NCBI GenBank assembly: GCA_903789635.1
Contig: CAIFEY010000001.1
Location: 124,001 to 188,000 of the forward strand
Origin: an uncultured Eubacteriaceae bacterium
Lineage (GTDB): Bacteria > Bacillota > Clostridia > Peptostreptococcales > Anaerovoracaceae
Length of the DNA: 64,000 nt
Direction of reading: 5' to 3'
Below the pieces are notes generated by a model. It did no database searches and was not told the origin of the DNA. It saw only the letters and a list, made by a program, of their open reading frames with translations. This document shows positions 46,643 through 53,853 of the stretch, piece after piece (the stretch's first letter is position 1; every line of letters begins with the position of its first letter). The position numbers and the translations under genes were made by a program.

Positions 46643-47439
46643 TACGCGATATTACCATTGGACAGTATTACGATGTGCCGTCCGTAATTCATCGACTGGA
46701 TCCGAGAGTCAAGCTGATGGGTGTGCTGATCTATATCGTTGCGCTGTTTCTCATTCGCAATCCGGTGCTCTACATCGTCCCGCTGGTCGTTACGATTGTG
46801 CTCTATGCGGCAGCTAAGGTGCCGGCATCCTATTTCTTCAAGGGACTCAGGGGAATTATCCTGCTTCTGTTATTCACATTCGTTTTTCGAATGCTGTATA
46901 CGCCGGGTGATGTGATTGCTTCGTTCTGGATTTTCAATATTACAAGCCAGGGCGTTGTCAAAGCAATCCAAATGACGGCAAGAATTGCGCTGATGATTAC
47001 CGGAGCGGCATTGATCTCGTATACGTCTACGCCTAAAGCGCTGGCGGACGGGTTGGAAAAGGCCTTCTCCTGCTTTCAGCGAATTGGGATTCCGGTGCAC
47101 GATATGGCGATCATCGTGATGATTGCTTTCCGCTTCATCCCGATCATGTTTGAAGAGTTGAATTTATTGATGGATGCCCAGGCGGCCCGTGGAGCCAAAT
47201 TTTCAGAAGGGAACATTCTGCAGAAATGCAAGGGCGTGATTACGCTGCTGCTTCCTCTGTTCATGATGAGTGTCAACCGCTCCTCCGATTTAGCAATGGC
47301 CATGGAAGCCCGGGGATACTCCGGAAGCCACGAAGTCTCCAGGATGTACCCGCTTCGGTATCGAACGGCGGATTATGTCTCGTACGTGCTGCTGGCGTTG
47401 TATCTGGCGGCGTTTATCTTCATAAGGGTTTTTCTGTAA
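46639..47439 (+). CDS. ecfT: ECF transporter transmembrane component T
   Basis: A 266-residue membrane protein with about five or six helices. The two coupling-helix Ala-Arg-Gly motifs are visible in AQAARGAKF and AMEARGYSG, which contact EcfA1/A2. Early stretch HRLDPRVKLMG is typical. It is the last gene of the operon; no strong terminator was found before the ssrA region. Confidence 0.93.
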   Translation: MIRDITIGQYYDVPSVIHRLDPRVKLMGVLIYIVALFLIRNPVLYIVPLVVTIVLYAAAKVPASYFFKGLRGIILLLLFTFVFRMLYTPGDVIASFWIFNITSQGVVKAIQMTARIALMITGAALISYTSTPKALADGLEKAFSCFQRIGIPVHDMAIIVMIAFRFIPIMFEELNLLMDAQAARGAKFSEGNILQKCKGVITLLLPLFMMSVNRSSDLAMAMEARGYSGSHEVSRMYPLRYRTADYVSYVLLALYLAAFIFIRVFL

Positions 47440-47497
47440 GGAATAATAAATCCGCAGTGGCGGCTATATCGCTGTCACGCTGAGAATACTTCTCAAA

Positions 47498-47526
47498 TTG
47501 ACAAACGGAAAAGAATGGAGTAGAAT
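47498..47526 (+). promoter_or_regulatory. Strong distal promoter upstream of ssrA
   Basis: TTGACA, 17 bases, TAGAAT. It lies 190 bases before ssrA with no gene between. It either drives ssrA as a distal start or makes a short RNA. Confidence 0.65.
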
Positions 47527-47534
47527 AGCGATGG

Positions 47535-47606
47535 TTAGAGATATCTAATTAACGACTTTGATACATTATTTTAGTTGTCTGTGTATGAGGTTAGATTAAC
47601 TCTAAC
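47535..47606. promoter_or_regulatory. Paired TTAGA...TCTAA palindromes between the two ssrA promoters
   Basis: TTAGA-GATA-TCTAA (47535-47548) and GTTAGA-TTAAC-TCTAAC (47590-47606), both palindromic with the same half-site. They could bind a dimeric regulator or fold in a transcript from the distal promoter. Confidence 0.4.
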
Positions 47607-47632
47607 ACCTGCCGCGCGGCCTTTATTAAGGG

Positions 47633-47660
47633 TTTACCCGCCTTGTTTTTCGTGTATAAT
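47633..47660 (+). promoter_or_regulatory. Proximal ssrA promoter
   Basis: TTTACC, 16 bases, TATAAT. Transcription would start near 47667. The leader carries a perfect GATGCCGGA-TCCG-TCCGGCATC hairpin (47681-47702) just before the mature 5' end. Confidence 0.75.
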
Positions 47661-47710
47661 AATAGTACAAGCGAGAAGTATGATGCCGGATCCGTCCGGC
47701 ATCACACCGT

Positions 47711-48071
47711 GGGGATGTAAAGGTTTCGACGGGGGTATAGAAACTTCATAAGCGGGCCGCAGTCGCCAAGTCTGCGTTAAAAATGGCACCTTAAATTTAA
47801 ACGCTAAAAATAATAATAGCAATTTAGCTCTGGCTGCTTAGTTACAGCCTTAAGCTTGTCATCTCCGGTTCACCTGCAGGTCGGAATCATGGCATCAAAT
47901 TATGCAGGAAAACTTATCCGAATCTCCCCGATCGGATAGGGACTTAGGGGATAGCGAAATCGCCAGTCTGCTGACGGACGGACGACGGGGCGAATCATAA
48001 TCCATCAGCTGCGCCCGGAGAAAGTGAGGCGGAAATGTTTTCGGACAGGAGTTCGATTCTCCTCATCTCCA
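47711..48071 (+). ncRNA. ssrA: tmRNA
   Basis: A one-piece tmRNA of about 361 bases. The acceptor stem pairs GGGGATG (5' end) with CATCTCC, and the T-arm is GGAGTTCGATTCTCC. The tag frame starting at GCT 47803 encodes AKNNNSNLALAA followed by TAG. CCA is not encoded (ATTC follows), so it must be added after processing. It rescues stalled ribosomes with SmpB. A terminator hairpin follows immediately. Confidence 0.95.
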
Positions 48072-48073
48072 TT

Positions 48074-48114
48074 CACGAAAAAAAAGGACCTGAAAGGTCC
48101 TTTTTTTCGTGGAA
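48074..48114 (+). terminator. Intrinsic terminator of ssrA
   Basis: CACGAAAAAAAAGGACC-TGAAA-GGTCCTTTTTTTCGTG, a 16-bp stem ending in T-rich sequence. Its right arm, GGTCCTTTTTTCGTG, is copied in each downstream repeat. Confidence 0.9.
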
Positions 48115-48121
48115 TAACGCG

Positions 48122-48502
48122 ATGAGGAGAGTCGAACTCCGAGAGGCACGAACGTCGTGAGACCGTCCAGTGGACGGTCGAACAGAGAGTGCGCCGAGCG
48201 ACTGAACGGGGAGAGAGGCGTGCCGGGGAAGGGGCCCCGGCGGACTCTCCTCATGTCCGGCGGGGTCCGAGGGGGTCCTTTTTTCGTGGAGGAGAATCGA
48301 ACTCCGAGAGGCACGAACGTCGTGAGACCGTCCAGTGGACGGTCGAACAGAGAGTGCGCCGAGCGACCGAAGGGGGAGCGAGGCGTGCCGGGGAAGGGGC
48401 CCCGGCGGACTCTCCTCATCTCCGGCGGACCCGAGGGGGGTCCTTTTTTCGTGGAGGAGAGTCGAACTCCGAGAGGCACGAGCGTCGTGAGACCGTCCGG
48501 CG
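48122..48502. repeat. Tandem 165-bp repeats built from tmRNA 3'-end sequence
   Basis: Unit A 48124-48288, unit B 48289-48453 and a partial unit C from 48454 to about 48500. Each starts with GAGGAGARTCGAACTCC, the reverse complement of the tmRNA T-arm and 3' strand. It continues through small hairpins (CACGA-ACG-TCGTG; GACCGTCC-AGT-GGACGGTC; CCGGGG-AAGG-GGCCCCGG) and ends with ACTCTCCTCATCTCC plus GGTCCTTTTTTCGTG, direct copies of the tmRNA end and its terminator. The long ORFs here on both strands are artefacts of the 3 x 55 period. Confidence 0.85.
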
Positions 48503-49190
48503 ATGGCGCACGGGGGCCTGAAATTTGGGAAAAACCACCGTTAGAAGTCTATTTTCCCACTCGCCTCTGGAAATTTAGGAAAATGACACCTATATGGCTC
48601 AAATTCCCAAGTCACCTGCAGTGGGAGGGTAGATATTATACCCTATAGGGGTATACGCGGGACGATGATCATCGATGAGCGAGGGGAACACCGCCGCTGC
48701 CGCTGGAAAATGGACGACAACACGACGATGTTTTGTGGCGGATTATGCAGTCTGTCCAGAATGACGGCGGTGGTGCAGTCAATGACGGCGGGCGCACTGG
48801 TCAAAACGATGATCGTACTCTGCCCGCGGTGACGGAGGCGCCCGCCGACCTCCCCGGAATTTGGGAATATCGGATTTTCGGCGCCGTTTTCCCTAACTTT
48901 TTTTGACGAGTTGGGAAACTGGCAAGGAATGGGCCGAATTCCTAACGCTGGCGCGCCATACCCCGCCGAGGCTGGCGGTGTGAGCGTAATCGTGCGATCG
49001 TTACAGCAAGAAAATGGTGGATATTATATTACCATCTTCCTCCGCCAAAGTTCCGCAGCAGTGTTGTCAATTCACTGCTGCACCGTCAGTGCTTGTCCCA
49101 GTATTGCCACGCCGCCCTAATGTACCAGCTTGATCAAGGCAGAGACGAGTGCGCCGATGTGATTGATGAATCCTGCGAATTCTGATAAAA
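48503..49190. other. Gene-free region with clustered TTGGGAA-like motifs
   Basis: No convincing gene. At least eight short motifs of the form TTGGGAA, TTCCCA or TTAGGAAA occur in both orientations (near 48526, 48551, 48572, 48602, 48858, 48887, 48911 and 48938). TATACCC-TATAG-GGGTATA is at about 48638-48654. Composition shifts sharply from the GC-rich repeats to mixed sequence. Confidence 0.5.
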
Positions 49191-49256
49191 TTAACAAAAT
49201 AATAAGTTCGTGTTATTGATCGCTCTGCTGAATAAACAGGATGAGAAGGGATGGCC

Positions 49257-50054
49257 ATGAAAGAGTATTATTCTATCGGAGAAACAGCAAAACTGCTGGG
49301 TGTATCCACGCAGACCCTGCGGTATTACGACCGGAAAAACATTCTTAAACCCATATATACCAATGAACAGACTGGATATCGTTACTATTCCTACACGCAG
49401 TTCCATGTCATTGACCGCATCAAGTACATGCAGGGACTGGGGCTCTCCCTGGAAGAAATCGGGCCGATTATTCATGAGGGCACCATCGATCATCTGCTCC
49501 CGCTGCTCTCGGCGAGGAAAGAGGCGCTGCTGGATCAGATTAATCAGACGGTCGAGCAGATCAAGGATATTGATTGGTATATCAACTATTTTACGTTCAG
49601 CGGCCAGGGTGACAAAGGTTCGGACTATTACCGCGTTCATCTTCCGGAGCGCTATGTGCTGGAAGTCCCATGTGACCCGGATGAACCGCTCAGCGACATG
49701 GAGATCCGGCTGGCTGAAAAAAAGGGAAGTCCCCTCTGCAGTGACCTTACTTTCCGCCGCCAGTACGGCTACCGCGTACACATGGAGGACCTCGTCCAGC
49801 AGAAGTTCCGCCCGAGCAGCTATTTTATTCTCATCAAGTCCATGCCGGACTTTGTCAGCCGGGACATTCGGGTAATTCCGGAGGGGGACTTTGTCTGTTT
49901 CCGCACGCCTATCCTGAGGGAATGCTGGAACGTCGACCGCCTTACGACGTATTTCACGGGGCTTTCGCATCGTGACACTATTCTGGCCCTGGAATTTGAA
50001 GACAATCTGGTTGACTGGTCCGACGCCATGTACGAGGTGCAGATCATGATCTGA
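49257..50054 (+). CDS. MerR-family transcription regulator
   Basis: About 265 residues. The N-terminal winged helix EYYSIGETAKLLGVSTQTLRYYDRKNILKP is classical MerR, followed by the dimerising helix (residues about 80-115) and a roughly 140-residue effector domain resembling multidrug-binding BmrR/GyrI-like folds, without metal-binding Cys clusters. ATG 49257 has AGAAGGG 6 bases upstream; the track's ATG at 49251 is too close. It is upstream of a PLP enzyme and a permease and may regulate them. Confidence 0.88.
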   Translation: MKEYYSIGETAKLLGVSTQTLRYYDRKNILKPIYTNEQTGYRYYSYTQFHVIDRIKYMQGLGLSLEEIGPIIHEGTIDHLLPLLSARKEALLDQINQTVEQIKDIDWYINYFTFSGQGDKGSDYYRVHLPERYVLEVPCDPDEPLSDMEIRLAEKKGSPLCSDLTFRRQYGYRVHMEDLVQQKFRPSSYFILIKSMPDFVSRDIRVIPEGDFVCFRTPILRECWNVDRLTTYFTGLSHRDTILALEFEDNLVDWSDAMYEVQIMI

Positions 50055-50233
50055 TCCCGCGAACGGAGCTGCGATCGGAAGGCAGCACCTTGCTCCGGGT
50101 ATAAGGTTCTTGCTTTCTCATTTGTTAGTTTTTTGGCAATTGATTTTCGCATGTATGACAAAATATACTTTTTCACTTGTATTTTATTAGATACGAGGTT
50201 CTTTTGATGCAAAAATTCGCAGTGCAATACCTA

Positions 50234-50264
50234 TTGACATTATTTTAACTATAAGATGTATGCT
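50234..50264 (+). promoter_or_regulatory. Long-spacer promoter, possible MerR target
   Basis: TTGACA and TATGCT separated by 19 bases, the overlong spacing typical of MerR-activated promoters. It lies between the merR gene and the PLP enzyme gene. A clean inverted repeat in the spacer is not evident. Confidence 0.45.
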
Positions 50265-50330
50265 GGTATTAAGAAAAAAACGGTTCGAGCTGTAATTGTT
50301 TTAATAGTTTTAATTATGGAAGGGAGAAGT

Positions 50331-51515
50331 ATGAGCTACAATCTTGACACGGAGGTGCTCTATCAGGGGACCAGACCTCAGGGCATCATCAAAAACCCTG
50401 AAACACCGGCAATTTATCCGGCGACAGCATATATCTTAGACGATATGGACGATTATGTCTTTGCGGATAAGGGCGGCAGATACTATTACAATCGTTCGGG
50501 CAATCCGAACAGGGATGAGCTCGGCGCAGCGGTTTCTTTCCTGGAGAAGGGGGAGAAGACACTGATCTGCTCATCAGGCATGGCGGCCATCTCTACGGTC
50601 CTGCTCTCTTTGCTGAAGTGCGGGGATCACATCGTCATGAGCAGTGCCATCTACGGCGAGACCATTGAAATTGCCGAATGGCTCCTGCCTGACTTCGGAA
50701 TTGAAGTAAGCTTTGCCGATTTCACGGATGCGGAAGCGGTCAAGAAGGCCGTGAAGAGCAATACAAAAATGTTCTATACCGAGATCATCGCGAACCCGCT
50801 GACTCTGGTGACGGACCTGGAGGCGATCACGGAAATTGCCCGTGAACACAGCATCCTCACGGTTGTGGACAGCACATTCACGACACCGTTCGTCTACAGG
50901 CCGCTGGAGCACGGGGCTGACATCGTTCTGCACAGCATGACAAAATACTTCGGCGGGCACAGCGATATCACCGGCGGATGCGTGACGGCCTCCGAGGCGC
51001 TGATCGATCGGATCTATCCGAAGTATCTGCTCCTGGGGTGCTGCCTGGATCCGGTCAGCTCCTGGATGACGCTGCGTTCGATCAAGACCATGAGCATGCG
51101 GGTCCGGGCGCAGAATCAGAATGCCATCCGTATCGCGAAGGCCCTGGCAGAAGATCCGCACGTAAAGGAAGTCTATCACCCGAGCCTGCCGGATCATCCG
51201 CAGCATGAACTTGCGTCGAGTATGTTCGACACCGACTACGGGTACGGAGCAATGCTGAGTTTCCGTCTGGAGGATGATCACGAGAAAGTCGCCAAATTCA
51301 TGAAGAATCTGAAGCTGATCTGCTATCTGGGAACCCTGGGCGGGATCCGCACGACATTCACCCATCCAAGAACCGCCTTCGTCAACAATTTCTCCGCCGA
51401 AGAGCTGGACCGCATGGGGCTGTCGGAAGGCCTGGTCAGAATCTCTGTCGGAGCGGAGGACAGCCGCGACCTGATCGAGGACCTGCAGCAGGCCCTGGCT
51501 TCCATGGATGATTGA
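50331..51515 (+). CDS. Cys/Met-metabolism PLP enzyme (methionine gamma-lyase-like)
   Basis: A 394-residue fold-type I PLP enzyme of the trans-sulfuration family (cystathionine gamma-synthase/lyase, methionine gamma-lyase). Markers are YYNRSGNPNRDELG, CSSGMAAISTVL, VVDSTFTTPF and the PLP Lys in HSMTKYFGGHSDITGG (about residue 209). The reaction is gamma- or beta-elimination or replacement on a sulfur amino acid; which one cannot be told. ATG 50331 follows AAGGGAGAAG; the track's upstream extension is not conserved-looking. Next to a MerR regulator and a YkvI permease. Confidence 0.88.
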   Translation: MSYNLDTEVLYQGTRPQGIIKNPETPAIYPATAYILDDMDDYVFADKGGRYYYNRSGNPNRDELGAAVSFLEKGEKTLICSSGMAAISTVLLSLLKCGDHIVMSSAIYGETIEIAEWLLPDFGIEVSFADFTDAEAVKKAVKSNTKMFYTEIIANPLTLVTDLEAITEIAREHSILTVVDSTFTTPFVYRPLEHGADIVLHSMTKYFGGHSDITGGCVTASEALIDRIYPKYLLLGCCLDPVSSWMTLRSIKTMSMRVRAQNQNAIRIAKALAEDPHVKEVYHPSLPDHPQHELASSMFDTDYGYGAMLSFRLEDDHEKVAKFMKNLKLICYLGTLGGIRTTFTHPRTAFVNNFSAEELDRMGLSEGLVRISVGAEDSRDLIEDLQQALASMDD

Positions 51516-51585
51516 TTGTGCAATAACCTATAGGGTAAGTAATCTATATGGAGAATAATCTATATAGTAAATAAAGGAGAGTAAC

Positions 51586-52680
51586 ATGAACAACAAGATC
51601 AGCTGGAAATCGGTCTTCACTGTCATGGGCGCTGTGCTCGCATTCAACATCGGCACCGGCTTTGCTACAGGCCAGGAAGTTATGCAGTACTTCTCCGTCT
51701 TCGGATGGTGGTCCGCCCTGACCGCTGTCGCGTTCGCGGCGACAATGGCGATCGGCATTTACTGCCTGGCATACGCGTCCGAGAGGTTCAATCTCACGAC
51801 GGGTGAACAGGTACTCAAGTATTATCTGGGCAAGGGACTCGGAACAGTCATCAATTACTTCTACATTTTCTATCTCTATATGTGCGTGATCGTCATGTAC
51901 ACCGGCGCCGCATCTTCCCTGAAAGAGCAGTACGGCGCTCCGATGTGGGTCGGCGCGGCGATTATCGCTGGCACATGCTGCATAACCAGCCTGTTCGGAC
52001 TTAAGAGCATCGTCAACATCATCAGCAAGATCGGACCGATCCTGATCCTGATCGCGCTCGTCATCTCGCTGATCGCGGTCGTCCGGGGAATCACAAGCGG
52101 CAGCCTGGTGAAAGGCGTAGAACTGGTCTCCTCCGGTAAGATCGAGCACATGAAGGCGTCCAACAGCTGGCTCATCGCCGGCATTATCCTCGCGACCAGC
52201 ACGATTCTGTGGTATCCGAACTTCGCCGTCGAGCTGAAGCAGGAGCACAGCATGAAGAACCTGATGATCGGACAGACGATCGGCAATTCCCTGGTCGGCG
52301 CCGCAGAATTCGTCATGGGTCTCGCGATGATCGCGAACATTTCCCAGGTAGCTGACCTGGATGTCCCGTTCCTCTATGTCGCAAGTCATATCGTCAAAGG
52401 ATTCGGCTCGATCTACGCAATCATGATCTTTGCTGCATTGTTCACGACGACCTGCCCGCTGCTCTGGTCTTCGATCACCCCGTTCGCTAAGGACGGAACG
52501 CCTAAGTACAAGGTGATGGTGGTCGTCGGCACATTGATCGGCTTCCTGGTCGCGATCCTGGTGCCGTACGAGGTCATCATGAACTATGTCTGGGTCGTCT
52601 CCGGCTGGGTCGGCCTTGGCGTCACGGTTATCATGTTCGTCCGTGTGATCTACAACCACTTCAAGTATGGCAAAAAATAA
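51586..52680 (+). CDS. YkvI-family membrane transporter
   Basis: A 364-residue protein with about 10 membrane helices. The N-terminal VLAFNIGTGFATGQEVMQYF is the hallmark of the YkvI family, distant relatives of amino-acid/sodium symporters (APC superfamily). It follows the PLP enzyme by 70 bases and probably imports or exports its substrate or product. The gap repeats CTATA-AGT-like bases (51529-51560). A terminator follows. Confidence 0.85.
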   Translation: MNNKISWKSVFTVMGAVLAFNIGTGFATGQEVMQYFSVFGWWSALTAVAFAATMAIGIYCLAYASERFNLTTGEQVLKYYLGKGLGTVINYFYIFYLYMCVIVMYTGAASSLKEQYGAPMWVGAAIIAGTCCITSLFGLKSIVNIISKIGPILILIALVISLIAVVRGITSGSLVKGVELVSSGKIEHMKASNSWLIAGIILATSTILWYPNFAVELKQEHSMKNLMIGQTIGNSLVGAAEFVMGLAMIANISQVADLDVPFLYVASHIVKGFGSIYAIMIFAALFTTTCPLLWSSITPFAKDGTPKYKVMVVVGTLIGFLVAILVPYEVIMNYVWVVSGWVGLGVTVIMFVRVIYNHFKYGKK

Positions 52681-52718
52681 ACCTGTGTATCAGGGTATCC
52701 ATCAGTAAATAAACCTCA

Positions 52719-52753
52719 AGCCCTCGAAGACGTGATGTTCTCGGGGGCTTTTT
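52719..52753. terminator. Terminator between ykvI-like gene and lysR
   Basis: AGCCCTCGA pairs with TCGGGGGCT (one G-T) across a 13-base loop, followed by TTTT. Confidence 0.8.
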
Positions 52754-52774
52754 ACTTTGTCATAAAGACGATTT

Positions 52775-53656
52775 CTATTCTTCTGCATGGTGCTCGGAAT
52801 GCCAGCGCTGCGTGTACATCATGAACACGCGTGCCGCGGGACTTAAGTCCCCCTGCTTCTTGTACGCGACGCCCAGGGTCCGGTTGAAATGCTCGTCGAA
52901 GTGCCGTATGCAGACGTCGAACGGGATGTCCTTCAGCAGGAGCTTTGGCAGAATGGTGATGCCGAACCCGGCCTCGACCATCTTGATCGCCGCGTAGTCA
53001 TCGTTGAGCTCGTAGGTGACGTTCGGCTGTATCTTATAGGCTCTGAAAATTTCTCCCGCCTCGTAGTCCAGTTTATCCGATGTGGAAATATAGTCTTCGT
53101 CCCGGATGTCGGTGAGCCGGACGTATTTTTTACTCGACAGTCTGTGTCCGCGGGGCAGGACGAGCAGCAGCTCATCTGTGCCGAGAGAGGTGAAGTCGAG
53201 ATCTTTGACCGCATATTCTGAAGTGAACATCAAGTCTATTGAGTTTGACAATATCTTATCCTCCAGCTCCTGAAATCCGCCGATGACAATCTCAAATTTT
53301 ATTTTCGGGTACTGCTCCGAGAAGTCCTTCAGGATTTCCGGAAGCCAATGGTAAGAAATGCTCTGGATCGTCCCGATGCGGATGAATCCGGAGGTCAGGT
53401 TGTTCAGGCTCAGCGCGATCTGGTCGATCTTATTCTCGATTCCGCAGATCTTCTGAAGCTCGTCGACGATGTACTTTGCATTCGGCGTAGGCTCAATGCC
53501 GTTGTGTTTTCGGTAAAACAGCTGAACACCCAGCTGGTTCTCATAGTTCTTCACGATCTGGCTCACGGCCGACGCGGTGTAGCTGAATTTTTCCGCGGTT
53601 ACAGAAAAGTTGCAGGTCTTGTAAACATCCAGTATGATCTCATATTTGTTATTCAT
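52775..53656 (-). CDS. LysR-family transcription regulator
   Basis: A 293-residue LysR protein. The N-terminal helix-turn-helix is FSVTAEKFSYTASAVSQIVKNYENQLGVQLFYR, followed by a co-inducer-binding domain (IRIGTIQSISYHWLPEILKDF ... LMFTSEYAV ... ITILPKLLL). It is divergent from the dehydratase-permease-racemase cluster, the usual arrangement for a LysR activator and its target. TATAAT on the minus strand (53699-53704) may serve it. Confidence 0.92.
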   Translation of the reverse strand: MNNKYEIILDVYKTCNFSVTAEKFSYTASAVSQIVKNYENQLGVQLFYRKHNGIEPTPNAKYIVDELQKICGIENKIDQIALSLNNLTSGFIRIGTIQSISYHWLPEILKDFSEQYPKIKFEIVIGGFQELEDKILSNSIDLMFTSEYAVKDLDFTSLGTDELLLVLPRGHRLSSKKYVRLTDIRDEDYISTSDKLDYEAGEIFRAYKIQPNVTYELNDDYAAIKMVEAGFGITILPKLLLKDIPFDVCIRHFDEHFNRTLGVAYKKQGDLSPAARVFMMYTQRWHSEHHAEE

Positions 53657-53756
53657 AGAAATTTCTCCGTAACTCTGCTGTACGTTTTTTCTCCATTCAT
53701 TATAGCACGTGTAATTTTCAATACTTTGGTCATATGGCGATAACCAGCCTAAAGAT

Positions 53757-53777
53757 TTTTTGGTCAGAGCCCAAAAA
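53757..53777. promoter_or_regulatory. LysR-box-like inverted repeat
   Basis: TTTTTGG-TCAGAGC-CCAAAAA, 7-base arms. The centre is about 54 bases before the start predicted from TATAAT at 53809, which lacks a good -35, as expected for an activated promoter. Confidence 0.6.
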
Positions 53778-53808
53778 CCGCGAGGTCGTCAAGAGTTTGA
53801 CAATGTCC

Positions 53809-53814
53809 TATAAT
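53809..53814 (+). promoter_or_regulatory. -10 box of the dehydratase cluster
   Basis: TATAAT 40 bases before the ATG at 53854. The TTGACA at 53796 is too close to serve as its -35. Confidence 0.55.
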
Positions 53815-53853
53815 CAAGCCAACAAGAGATGTCTTCGTGAAAGGAGTTAAATC

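Noticed and set aside
43433-47710. Integrase, transposase or insertion sequence in or beside the putative ssrA island
   Set aside because: None of the ORFs resembles a recombinase, and no terminal inverted repeats flank the operon.
48122-48502. CRISPR array
   Set aside because: Units are 165 bp without short direct repeats alternating with unique spacers, and no cas genes are present.
48063-48648. Long ORFs on both strands in the repeat array (138 and 163 codons)
   Set aside because: They are open only because the repeat period is divisible by three, and they consist of tmRNA-derived and hairpin sequence. They have no ribosome-binding site and no protein family look.
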